Positions 13,059 to 24,077 of a stretch of 64,000 nucleotides of DNA are shown here, piece after piece; position 1 is the stretch's first letter, and each line of letters begins with the position of its first letter. The notes beneath the pieces are model-generated. The model was not told where the DNA came from, searched no databases, and was given only the letters and a program-made list of their open reading frames with translations. The stretch spans positions 1,032,239 through 1,096,238 of the forward strand of contig VUYV01000215.1 in the NCBI GenBank assembly GCA_008711295.1, written 5' to 3'. Origin of the DNA: Anarhynchus alexandrinus (lineage: Eukaryota > Chordata > Aves > Charadriiformes > Charadriidae). Position numbers and translations under genes: made by a program.

Positions 13059-13083
13059 GGGGGGGGGGGGCGGGGGGGGGGGG
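13059..13083 (+). repeat. G12-C-G12 tract
   Basis: Twelve G, one C, twelve G. It is a strong G-quadruplex candidate on the plus strand and a hard stretch for sequencing, so the exact G counts and the single C should be treated with caution. Confidence 0.85.
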
Positions 13084-13939
13084 AACCCTGTACAACCAGG
13101 CTTGCATTTTTTTGGCTGTTCCTATTCCCCAGCAGAGCACCCATTGCCTTCAGTGGATGTATACTAGGGAAGCACAGGGGAGCAGAACCAAGGCACAGAA
13201 CATTTTAGGTCTATATTTTGTATTATGACATGTTTCAATGGACATGTGAGGCTGAAAATGCTCCCGTGTCCACCACAGCTAAGCCTAGGCTGTAGGTGCA
13301 CACATTCTCCGTGCCGCAGGAAGGATGGATGGATGCATCACCCTCTCTCACAGGGTAACTGCTCGTACTGCTCTGGCCACAGTCACTCTCTCCCTTCCCA
13401 CACACAATAAATGCTCCTCCTGGCCCTGTCTTGAGCAAACCCCTGAGGTGGTCCCTGCTTCCCTGGGGGAGTCGGGGATGGGATAGGAGCCTGCCAGCCT
13501 GATGGCTGCTGCTGGGAGGGAGTGGGGACCTGTGGCAGTTGGCAGAGCTGCACCCCCAGCAGCCACGTTTCACCTCTCTGCTGGGCTAGGAGAGAGTGTA
13601 GCTGAGCCATCTGGGTGGCATTTGCTTCTTGAACAGCTATTCTTGGACTCCTCTGGGAAAAGAGGGCAGTCCGGGCAGGAGTGCTTTATTGGCCGGATCT
13701 GGCACATTGGCCGCCAGTTAATGTAAAAGTGTAAGAATGACTTTCTTGCTCAGACCACAGGGCCCTGTGGAGCAGTACCCTGTCTCTGGCGGTAGCCGAT
13801 GACAGATGTGTCAGGAAGGCTCCAAGAACAAGCCAAGGGTATAGCGATGTTTCCCCTGCTGCCTGTGGCTCAGGGGTGTCCTGCAAACAACCACGATGCC
13901 TTTGTGCTCGGTAGCCTTTGTTTAACTTTTCTCGCCTTA
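13084..13939. other. Moderately GC-rich unique DNA
   Basis: A GC-richer block, roughly 13250-13700, in which several overlapping open frames (60-112 codons) appear in different frames on both strands. That pattern is expected when stop codons thin out with GC. No frame carries a recognisable domain. Confidence 0.45.
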
Positions 13940-14180
13940 TCTTGTCTAATCATTTCTTGGAGCTGTGCAGGCTTTTGGCATTCACAACATCCTGTGGTAA
14001 TGAATTTCCATAGTGTAATGGGTTAAAAGAAGGTACTTCCTTTTGTTTGTTTTAAGCCTGCCACCTGTTAATTTCATTTGAAGTCCCTTAGCTCTCATAT
14101 TGTGACAGGCAGTGAATGCTCAGTCCCTGTGCACCTTCTATATGCTGTTCCTGATTTGTGTAGGTCCCTTTGGATTATTA
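13940..14180 (-). mobile_element. Ancient CR1/L3-like LINE remnant (3' ORF2 region)
   Basis: Read on the plus strand this is the reverse complement of the end of an old CR1-clade LINE: the series meaning 'TTTTGGCATTCACAACATCC', 'GGTACTTCCTTTTGTTTG', 'AATTTCATTTGAAGTCCC' and 'AGCTCTCATATTGTGACA' follows the order remembered for deeply diverged amniote CR1/L3 elements. It is heavily mutated, with no open frame and neither end preserved. The family name is from memory of the consensus wording; the subfamily is not determined. Confidence 0.65.
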
Positions 14181-16205
14181 ACTCTTCCTTGTAGAAAAGC
14201 TGTCCCTTACCAGGTGGTATGGGCCTTGCAAATGGTCTTAGCCTCGCTGACGCAGAAAATGATGAATGGTTTAAAACTCCAACATGTGTTGCAACATACC
14301 TCCTAAATACTGCCTTTTCTCTTTCTTTAGCAGTTTAATCTCATTATATTCCAGGTAGTATCAGTTGCAAGTCCTCTCCTGTAATGAACTTACTGTTGGC
14401 TGATTACAAATACATAACAATAACATGTCATATTTTACAGAGATGAAACAATATAAACATACACCTGGTATATCACTACTGTAGCCAATTTCTTTTATAT
14501 TCAGGTCACGCTCTGTCACAATAAGTCTTAATTAGCATGAAAAAAAAATCTTGTTTCATATTTTTAATATGTGGAATATCTTCAAAGACGAACATGAATA
14601 AAGTTGCAATTGCATGCAGTATCTACTGCAAGGGAACGTTCTTAAGTTTAATGTGTCTTCTGAATTTTAAATCAATATGATTTGCAGGTCTGCAAGCAGC
14701 AGGGATAGACAAATGTGGTAAATTACTGGTTATACAAGGTGAACAAAAATATCAGGACCTACAATATTATCATGTAGATTTGCTGGGAGGGGGAAGGGAG
14801 CTGAGTAGTTGGCTGGCTCCTTCTCTTCTGCCTAAAACTGTTGCTCACTCCCTAAAGTTGCCAGCTTGTCTGTTTGATGGCTTGGCAGGGTTCTGTCGGG
14901 AAATGTGCAAATTGCAGCTTGTGGGAACAGGGGAAAAATACAGAAACTAGACTAATGTGGGAGAAGAGCATCTAACCTCACAAAATCAGTTTTTAACCTG
15001 GAACTGCCAGGCCTGGTTAAGGAGAAGGATTGGTTTCTTGTAACTTTAATCACATTTGAAGTAGTTAGCCTATTAAGCCTCGTTTATTCCATGATTCTAT
15101 TAGCAGCTTTGATCCATGTCTGCAGTTCTTCCCCACATTAGGGGATGTATAACATGTGTGGCTGCACAAAAAGAAGTGGGAGGAAACCCTTTGCGCAGTG
15201 CTGCAATAAAAAAGCCGCCTTGTGTACAGTTCAGGGAGGTCGATGAAGCACTGTCCTATTCTGAGCATGCGTGCCCCTGGGAAAATGACAGCAATCTCTG
15301 GGAAGGAGGATCGGCATAGGAAGTAAACACTGCTTGGCTGGGTCTGACAGTCACACCTCTTAAATAACCATCCTGGAAGAACAGATTTCAGTCAGCCAGT
15401 GGTCAGGGGAAGCAGAAGCATCCTGGTTTTGGCTGGCCCAGAAATATTGCAAGAACAGGAATATATGAGATATTTTGATACTTCTGCTGTCCCTTTCAAT
15501 CAAAGCCTGGCAGGGCAGAGGTATGGGGAATCTGCAAAAGAAACCAGACTGAACTTTTGATCTAAAAAAGAAATCATAATCATGTCACTTTGTTAATCCA
15601 AACCCACAGGCTTCAACTTTATAAGGACACTTGTGTTTTTCCTTTTTTCTGTGGTTAGATTGCCATGATAGAATTGAAGGGTTCTGCTTACACTACACAA
15701 GCTCCAATTTAATACCAATTAAATATTCTGTAGATGGTTGGAAAAAGTGCTCTGGATTCAAATTGTCTTGTTTCATGGTGAATATGTTTATTTTCATTCT
15801 TCATTCAATCACTCCACAGTCTTAAGCCTGTTGCAGCTATGCAAATAACTCTTCTGCTTCTCCCCTCAGAGTTTTGCAGGAGCCAGGCTATCTAACTGCT
15901 AACCATTCCTACTGTGTAATACAAGTACAGATTTATAAGCACAGGTCTGTAGCAGATATTGTTACTTTACCAGATTCTGCTCTAATTTGCAGATCAGATT
16001 CTGTCCTGCCAATCTGAACATGTCCTGACACTGGAGCTCAAGAATCAGGTTTTGTGGGGCAAGAGCTGTGGCAGAACCAGGATCCTTTTTCCTGTGGCCT
16101 TCTGGCTAAGAGCTAATGATGTACAACTTCATGGTTAATGAAGAAACATTTTTCTATCGGGCTTCAAAGTGAGTAGGAGCTGGTCCTGACACCCAAGAGG
16201 CTACA
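14181..16205. other. Unique non-coding DNA
   Basis: Possibly includes further unrecognisable LINE sequence just right of 14180. No gene, RNA or clear repeat recognised after that. Confidence 0.5.
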
Positions 16206-16260
16206 GTTCTGTTTCTCAGTTACCTCCTCTGCAATGTGGGCGAATGATACTTATCACCCA
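16206..16260 (+). mobile_element. MIR-like SINE fragment
   Basis: The word order 'TTTCTCAGTTACCTCCTCTG' then 'CAATGTGGGCGAATGATA' resembles the conserved MIR stretch 'CTCAGTTTCCTCATCTGTAA' plus 'ATGGGGATAATA'. Only about 50 bp can be matched and the divergence is high, as expected for an amniote-age SINE in a bird. Chance similarity is possible. Confidence 0.4.
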
Positions 16261-17132
16261 AAGGTGCAAAGTCTTTGCTAACAAAAGCATTTCTCAGCCC
16301 AAGGCTGTTGCTCTTCCTCTTGGGTTCTGTCCCATCCACAGCTCTTCTGTGAAGCTGTGAGTCTGCTGCCAACAGGAATGAAGTCTTATGGCTTGGGAGC
16401 ATTTATGATACTCCACAGTACTGTCTACCACTTTTCTCAGCAAATTCGAGAATGGTCTTACCCCCTCTTGGGATTTATCTCTCTGTTGTCCTTCACTTCT
16501 TTGAGTTCTTTACTCATTTGCTCTCCTTTTTGCCCTTGCACCACCTGTATGATGTTTCTATTCTTTATCTCCAGCATTCAGTTATGTTTTGTTGTTTGTT
16601 TTTTTTTTTAATTAGTCCTGAATTATAGATTCACATGTGACAGTAAAAGCCTGGGAGATAACCCTTCAAAGGTAACAAAGAAAAGCTGGGTACATGAGAC
16701 CAGGGTGGATATCATGAAACCAGAATACGGACAGAAATCAAACTTCATCTAACTCTTGAAGCAGAAGTAGGAAGGAAGTAGGAAGTAGGAAGGAAGACCC
16801 TTCACCTCCAACAGACGTTAGCCTGTTCTTAAAACACTCTACTGAGCCTACTCTACAGAATCCCCATGAGGCCCACCCCTCACTGCCCTCATAACTGGAG
16901 TTTTTTGCTCGTATCTTTCATGCTAAGAAAACCAATGCCTTCTTTTAGTTGACTTGAACAACTGATCACCATCTGCTTGACAACATTTCTTTTTTAACAT
17001 GTATGAAGATTTTCCATCTGCTGTACTCCTACCTAGTTCATGCCTGTTTTCAAAAGATGTTGTAGAGAATATTGATGTACTCTTCCTTGTAAAAGCAGAA
17101 GTAAAAAAAATCTGAAACATGGAGCTACCACT
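16261..17132. other. Unique non-coding DNA with small repeats
   Basis: No gene recognised. Contains a poly-T run near 16602 and a GGAAGTA repeat (annotated separately). Confidence 0.5.
16763..16797 (+). repeat. (GGAAGTA)n short tandem repeat
   Basis: Overlapping GAAGTAGGAAG units over 35 bp, a purine-rich minisatellite seed. The GGAA cores resemble ETS-factor sites, but this is probably simple-sequence expansion. Confidence 0.7.
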
Positions 17133-17160
17133 GGGGGTGGTGGGGGTGGGGGTGATGGGG
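17133..17160 (+). repeat. G-quadruplex-forming run
   Basis: G5-TGGT-G5-T-G5-TGAT-G4: four runs of at least four G separated by 1-4 bases, meeting the canonical intramolecular G4 rule. It is followed by TGGTGGTGG. Confidence 0.8.
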
Positions 17161-17504
17161 TGGTGGTGGCCATGCAAGTTTCAAATATTTGGAAATATTT
17201 GGAGAGTTTCTGCGTACTTATTTATCTCTGAAGACCCACACAGAAAATAATTCTTTTAATAAGAATTTTACCTACTACTAGTCAGATTGGTTTATTTTTG
17301 GTAAATGTTTAATCTCTTGAAGTTTGTGTCCCTGTATTCTGTCAGAATTGTTCAATTTTGCTATGCCTGTATTACTTTACATGTAACACTCTACCTTCAG
17401 AACATAAGTCTACTGTCACAAAGATGATAATATGCTTATACTAAATCTGATTGTAAAAGTTCCCATCATATTAGTTTTGGGAATATACCTGCTGGTATAT
17501 TTGC

Positions 17505-17827
17505 CTTCCTCAGCAGGACTCAAGAGGATAGAGCCAGGCTTTTAAGAGTAGTGTATGGTGGGAAGATGAAGCAATGGGCATAAGTTAAAACAAGAGAGAT
17601 TCAGACTGTATATAAGGAGAAACTGCTTTCACATGATGACAGCCAAGCAGTGGAGCAGAAGCCTGGGAAGACTGTGCAGCCTCCATCCCTGGAGGTTTTC
17701 AAGACCCACTTGGACAAAGCCCAGAGCAAACTGGTCTTATTCTGCAGCTGGCTCTACTTTGGGCAGAAGGTTGGGTTATGGACACCTGAGGTCCCTTCCA
17801 GCCTGAACAGGTCTGTGATCTTGTGAC
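17505..17827 (+). mobile_element. CR1 LINE 3' fragment
   Basis: Plus-strand wording follows the avian CR1 3' end: 'AGGATAGAGCCAGGCT', 'GCAATGGGCATAAG', 'TCCATCCCTGGAGGTTTTCA', 'GAGGTCCCTTCCAGCCTGAA' and a terminal octamer-like 'TCTGTGATCTTGTGA'. It covers the end of ORF2 and the short 3' UTR. The reading frame is broken by indels and divergence is greater than in the copy at 19121-19755. 5'-truncated, as is usual for CR1. Confidence 0.9.
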
Positions 17828-19120
17828 TCTCAGACATGAAACCAGGACATAGATAAATAGGATAGAGAAGCAAACAAAGGTTTCCGATAAGTTTAGTAAA
17901 CCTCTCCTGAGTGACAGTTCTTCACTCCTAGCACTCACTTTCTTCTAGGGAATTAGTCAGTCAGAAAACCAATTCACTACAGTCATTTCCCCAAACACAA
18001 ATATTAATGATACTCATGATATTTTATGAAAAAGAAACATTTAATTTAGCTCCAGTCCCTAGACTGAGTCCCTGTGTCTGCTTGGGTGTTCTTGGTCTCT
18101 GGTGGTCTTTGGCTTCCTCAGAAGCAGAATGGATCATCTGTCTCCCTGCCTGAATTTCTGGTTCCTTCAGAGTTTTCATTTCCTGCTGTTCTGCTGGTGA
18201 AAAGGTATAGAAAGTAAAGTGCAACCGTGTAACAGATGCAACTCTGTGTTTATTGGGGGTCTGGAGGAGCTGAGAGGACCCTTCACTGTGTCCTGTCTCC
18301 CATCGTTATGATTTGCTGAATGTGCTATTGATTTCGGGGCGGGGGAAGGAGGGAATCAGGTAACAAATGAAGCTAGAGAGTGCATTTGATGAAGCTGGAG
18401 AGTGCATTTGCAGGGCAAATACCAGACATGGGTTAAGAAGGAAGTGATTTCAGTTGTAACAGGTTCTGGATCCCCTTTTCTATTAACTACCCAATCTCTC
18501 AAAAGGCTGGTTGCTTCTGAACACCTTTCGCATTGGCTTGCCAGCTCCCTCACCGGTAGCTGGATGCTTTCTCACTCCCAAAGGAGTCACACAGCCATGC
18601 TTCCAGTCAGGTTGCACTGTTTTGTAGAGAGCACCAAGCAGAACCATGTTATCTAAGCCTTTGTTTCAGCTCAATGGTAAAAGCTTCTGGACTGTCTTTT
18701 GCTCAAGTTCATTCTGCTTCAAAGAGCTGAATTATATGTGTGTGTATGTGCAAGCATATAAAGCTTATTCTGTAACCATTCTGTGCTGGATGCAAACATT
18801 TGTAGTTCTGTTTTGTGTTTGCGTGGGCCAGTTGGCAAAGTTTGTCATAGCAGTTTAACAATCAAAAGTGGCAATGCCTAAACATTGTTCTGTTTTCATA
18901 AGTATATTTAAAACTAATGTGGCTTCCAGGGCCTAGTGCTGACACCCCTAAGGAGTAGACAAGTAGTACTTCACTCCTCTTGCAAGTCTGTTTCAGTCAA
19001 TGATAGTGTTGCTTGAAGAGTAAGAGTTGACTCATTGTGAGTAAAATAATCAGTATTTGGCCTCAAGTTAGCAAGAAATAGAGGCAAAAGATAACGTATC
19101 AGCTAATGTGTTCCCCACAT
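17828..19120. other. Unique DNA between two CR1 copies
   Basis: No gene seen. It contains a 22-bp tandem duplication at 18367-18410 and nothing else recognisable. Confidence 0.5.
18367..18410. repeat. 22-bp tandem duplication
   Basis: Two adjacent copies of ATGAAGCTAGAGAGTGCATT plus TG, with one A/G difference (GCTAGAG versus GCTGGAG). A local replication-slippage or repair duplication. Confidence 0.9.
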
Positions 19121-19755
19121 ATCACAGAATCACAGAATGGGAGGGGTTGGAAGGGACCTTGGGAGATCATCTAGTCCAACCTCCCTGCCAAAACAGGTTC
19201 ACCTACAGCAGGTTGGACAGGAATGCATCCAGGTGGGTTTTGAATATCGCCAGAGAAGGAGACTCTACAACTTCTCTGGGCAGCCTGTTCCAGTGCTCTG
19301 CCACTGTCAAAGTAAAGAAGTTTTTCCTCATCTTGAGACGGAACTTCCTGTGTTCCAGTTTGTGCCTGTTGCCCCTCGTCCTGTCACAGATCACCACTGA
19401 AAACAGTCTGGCTCTATCCTCTTGACACCCAACCTTTAGATATTTATAAGCATTGATGAGATCGCCTCTCAGTCTTCTCTTTTCCAGGCTAAGCAGACAC
19501 AGGTCTCTCAGCCTTTCCTCATAAGAGAGGTGCTCCATTCCCTTGGTCATCTTTGTAGCCTTCTGCTGGACTCTCTCCAGTAGTTCCTCGTCTTTCTTCA
19601 ACTGGGGCACCCAGAACTGGACACAGTACTCCAGATGTGGCCTCATCAGGGCAGGGCAGAGCAGAGGGGGAGGATAACCTCCCTCGACCTGCTGGCCACG
19701 CTCTTTTTAATGCACCCCAGGAGACCATTGGCCTTCTTGGCCACAAGGGCATATT
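19121..19755 (-). mobile_element. CR1 LINE, 5'-truncated, relatively young
   Basis: The plus strand begins with the reverse complement of the CR1 3' terminus (ATCACAGAATCACAGAAT, two octamers) and continues through 'CTAGTCCAACCTCCCTGCC', 'CTGGGCAGCCTGTTCC' and on to 'CCTTCTTGGCCACAAGGGCA', where homology stops at a typical 5' truncation. About 635 bp. The C-terminal ORF2 frame is intact over 147 codons, which indicates low divergence. Target-site duplications are not evident, as is normal for CR1. Confidence 0.97.
19203..19752 (-). pseudogene. CR1 ORF2 fragment (C-terminal reverse transcriptase)
   Basis: Encodes the end of the CR1 ORF2 polyprotein (endonuclease plus reverse transcriptase in full-length elements). 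Minus-strand translation shows [20 protein letters not shown], then [49 protein letters not shown] and the natural end LDAFLSNLL with a TAG stop at 19203-19205. The frame is open from 19203 to 19646. Upstream, a 5-bp tandem duplication (CAGGG twice, near 19647-19656 on the plus strand) shifts the frame, so ALVAKK... lies in a different frame from RPHLEYC.... The RT catalytic palm and the endonuclease are absent through 5' truncation. It is a non-functional relic. Confidence 0.93.
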
Positions 19756-22700
19756 GTTTATAGTTGTTTGTAAGTTGTTTGTATTTTTTTGTAGGAAAAT
19801 TGTGTGTTCTAGTTACAGCTTTTATTTTTAATTGTTAGCTTTTATTTTTCCCCAGCAATAAAAATAAGCTTTGTCTACAGTACACAGGCAAAACGCCTCA
19901 GATTTATTAGATTTGAAATTTAAAAGATTGGTTTTCATTCTTGTGGTAGAAAACTGGCTTCTGCGACACAGAATTTGAGGCTTGAGGTTGGATTTTCCCG
20001 AAAGCCTAACCAAAAACTCCCATTGCAACTTAGGTTCATTACTTCTGCAACTGCATCCCTTCCTCCTCCTCAGTGATTCCTTCCTCTCCAGTGTGCAAGC
20101 CATGAGTGGTTGTGGATGATGACAAAGTGGAATATAGAAGTAGGTTTGCCAAATATAAGGCTGAATGTTTCCCCTCCGTTCATAGACTAAGCTTTATGGA
20201 GAGCAGAAGTACACTGAAGCCCCGCAGCCCACTCCTGTGACTTAGAAGTGTACCTAGTACATGCTTGAGATTCTGATGGTAGCTTTCTGTCTTGTGAAAC
20301 TTATTTTCTTAACCTCCCATAGTCTGAATTGTAATCTTTTAAACGTACAAAGCCCTTTTTTTTTCTTTTTCATCTGTCTTGCTTTACAACTGTAGCTTTC
20401 CTTATAAATCTCATCCACCGTTACAGTTAAGCGGTCTCTGTCTACAGCATGTATGCAAGACAAAAGTTTATTTTTTTTTAATGGAGCGTGGAAAATCTTC
20501 ACAGAAAGCATCTCTCTGGCTTACAAAAGAATGCAATGTGCAGGACCAAACCTGTCAGCTCTCACCTATTTCAGCTGAGACTTATTCATTTTCAAACAGC
20601 TTTTTACAGCACACTATCTCACTCCAGCAAGGAGCAAATTTCACAGTGTGATTCAGTGAGACTTCTCACTCATTTAACTGTCATCACATGAGAATTCCTG
20701 TCTCGTGAACAGAGGTAACGGGAAGGTGCTGTTTGTGAGACGTCTCAGCTTTATGAGCTGCTCTACTTCCAGTGAGGGATCAGGGAAAGTTCGGCTCCAA
20801 GAGGAAGAGTCTCTGCTCCAAGTCAGCAGGAGCTTCTCCATTTCCAGCAATGGGCAGAAACGTGGTAGTCCACCTGTGAAATAAGTACGTTTGTAAGAAA
20901 CCATCCTCACAGTAGTGAAGGTCTGTAGCAGGCTGAGGTCAGGGAAAAGATGGATAATTTTGCCATTGCTAGTCCTGCGTATTCTCTGCTGTCAATAAAT
21001 GATGTCTTTTGAGCAAAATGTGCTCCACTCTTTAACCCTGCTGATAAGTATTTAACAGGAAAGGAAATGTTTCTCTATATGGTCCCTATTCTGTCTGGAA
21101 GAATTGGAGTTGGGTCCAAATCACCAGCCAAAAAAACAAGTAATGAAATATCTGCATTTAGTCTAGGATAATAACATACATGCCATGATATAAAATATTG
21201 CAAAAGTTTGTTTGTTTAAAAAAACCCCAAGCAAACAACAAACAAAAGCAAGCATAAGAAAGAAGGCAAAAGCAAGCTAATTTTACAGAGCAATGAATTC
21301 AGAGGCCAGGAAGCCTTTTATAGCTCCTAGCATCTCTGGCAAACAACCTTAACCTTGCTGGCATCTCAGAAACGTGGCCCATGTTACCCGAATGGCAATA
21401 TATCCCACTGCAGCTGTGACCTGTGGCAGCCAGTTTCACTCCTGAGCTGTTACCCAACAAAGTCCAGCTCAGGAGCGCGTGGAGACACCGACTTTGCCAG
21501 TGGCCATTTCAGGACGGCAAGCAATCTAAGCTGGGGAAGTGGGTGCAAAAGTCCAAGTGGTTTGTGAAAGTGTATGTCCTGTTTTGTGAGATCATGGCAA
21601 TGATTCTTTCTGTGTAGAATGGAGATCTTTCCCTTGCCTGAACCTGGTAAAGACCCCCATGTGCTGAAACTGAATTGACAGAGCAGTTTGGGAAAAGTAT
21701 GTGAGCACATTTTCCTTCAGAAATGACCTACGCTACTCACCTGCCATCCTCTGCTTAAAGGTTGGACCTCACTTCAACACACATGATAAGTGGAATTTGA
21801 AGTGGGTCTTGTTTCTGCTCTTGCTCTTTTTCTCCCTGTTTTTCTATATGCAAAGGAATGCAAGTGTTTCCCTGAACTCTGTGTTGATCTGATAGAGAAA
21901 TGAGTCTATACGCTTTCTTTCATCCTACTGTTTCCATGCTGGACTGGTCAGAATTTAACCTTTAGCAAGATCTGTCAAGCAGAAGCTGGATCCAACTATC
22001 TTCTTCCTTTCACCAGTTAATTGGTTGTCTGTGCTTGCCATGTCAGTGGGAACTGTGGTTACATTGATTGTTTTTAACTGATAACTGGAAGCTTTCTTTT
22101 GGAGAATATAGTCTGCAAGTATTTAGACAGAAGAGGAAGAACTGTGTGTATGGTCACAAATACGACAGATGCACCTGTACGCATGTCGCATGGGGGGTGT
22201 GCTGTCTTCTCCCCAGTGAGAAGGACCCTCGTGCCCTGATGTAGCAACTGAAAATTTATTCCATCGTATTGAGAAATTCCCCCAACCAAAACTTCAGCCA
22301 TCTGTGCTAGCAGAAACATAATAAATCCTAGCCAGAAAATCATAGCACCCCAGTGTTTTGGGCAACACAAACTCTTCAGTATGTTAAAACACTATTGAAT
22401 ATTGACAGCAGGATAGGATTTGTGAGGCTTCTCATGATCAATCTCGTTCTATTTCAATAGCTGATAAATTGCAGTCTGAGGAGTTATGATACGCCTGCTG
22501 GTTAAGAGCAGTTATGTTTTTACCAGATTCCTACACTTTTTGCATTCAGAGCTTTGAAATCTGAGCTATAACCCACACAGGAGCAGGAATATAAGCTCTT
22601 CTTTCACAGATCAGTTACAATAGATACTTGTATTCATACCGTATATTTGCTTTCCTTTACTTATGATCATACTACAGATGACCAATTTGGGTGTGTTTTT

Positions 22701-23374
22701 CTGAGTTACAACTTAGTACTTTTTTCCACAGCAGATTGTTCTCACATTTATCTGATTTTTAGCTTTTCACTTGTCAAATAAGAACTTCTTGGATAAATAA
22801 ACATGCATTTTTTCTAACTTGCCTGCTATTCTCTATGAGGTAACAATAACAAGCGATGGTTATGAAAACCAGACACTGATAGCCATACAGCGTCTCAGAC
22901 CAGAAATCATGCATTCATCTAGCTGGCTGCAAAACACAAGTAAAAGCCTTGTCCTTTCAATTGTTCTGACTTCTAAATGCCAGCTGAAGGGAAACGTATA
23001 GCTCAGCCTGTCCCAGAGCTGCTCACTCTAGCATCAGCTTTCTGTGGTGCTGCAAAGACAGGGCATCCACTCTTCCTCCACCCAAGACTGCCAGGCATTA
23101 AAGAACATACCCTATAAATCCCTCAGCTGTGTATCTGCAGATATGGTATATTGTCACTGTTGGCTGCTAGGAAAAGTTAAAGCAATGCTCAACTTACTGT
23201 GCTTTAGAGGAAAACACTCAAGGAACCTTTCAAGAAAACCATTTCAGGAAAGGTGGTGTAAAACTTCTATCGGAAGAGTTGACTTGTGCTCCTCTATGCA
23301 GAAGTGTGCACCTGAACCCATGCTTGGCTTACCAGTGATAATTTACTAGTTTGACTTTTGTTGGACAAAAAGTG
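19756..23374. other. Unique non-coding DNA
   Basis: No gene or repeat family recognised over 3.6 kb. A poly-T/poly-A pair occurs near 20357 and 20470 and an A/C-rich low-complexity patch near 21215-21270. Open frames of up to about 101 codons have no domain. Confidence 0.5.
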
Positions 23375-23423
23375 GTAACCATCTTGTGTTGGGAAAAAAG
23401 TAACCATCTTGTGTTGGAAAAGG
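23375..23423. repeat. 25-bp tandem duplication
   Basis: GTAACCATCTTGTGTTGG followed by GAAAAAA, then the same word again with a slightly shorter A run. Two near-identical direct units. Confidence 0.9.
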
Positions 23424-24077
23424 CTCTGATGGTTTACAGGCCTGGCAATGAACGTTTTGGGATGTGTGCATGCCAAGCTGGCATACAATGCTCTAGACAA
23501 GCTCAAATGACTGGTCAGCAGCTTCTGTTGGGTGTGTTGGTGAACTTAATCCAGCCTATTGTTTCAAACGTACATTGCACTGTAACAGCCTCTTTTAACA
23601 GGTAAATGACTGGAGAGGCAGCAAATTAAACTGTCCTTCAGCCCTGTATGTAGGTTCTCCTGCTATGAAGTCACTGAAGTATGGGCTGACAAACAAGTCT
23701 TAGCCAATATGTAGGACTTACTACCAGAGTGGAATCTTAAATTCCTTCTCTAGCACTGTGCAGAATTCTCTCCCACTGGTGAACCAGGCTGACAAAAAGG
23801 TTTGAAAACTTGATTAGACAAATCTCCGAATGCGGGAGAGAAGAGCAAGAGCGAAGCTATACCCTGGGGACCAGGGAGTTGAGGAAGTCAGAAGTGTAGA
23901 AGGCTGTTCAGGAGGATGGTTAAATTCCAGGCAGGAGACACAAACATGTCAAAGCTTTGGTGTCTCTTCACTTTGGTATTGTGGCTTAAATTTAAACTGA
24001 AATAGTACTACATTGTCATAACGCTGCCTGGCTTTGTTGTGCTCCTTGACAATCACAAGCTGCTTGAAGCATTTTTG

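Noticed and set aside
13235..13726. Cluster of overlapping ORFs on both strands, possible gene
   Set aside because: Typical of locally higher GC thinning out stop codons; no single frame dominates, and no domain or splice logic was found.
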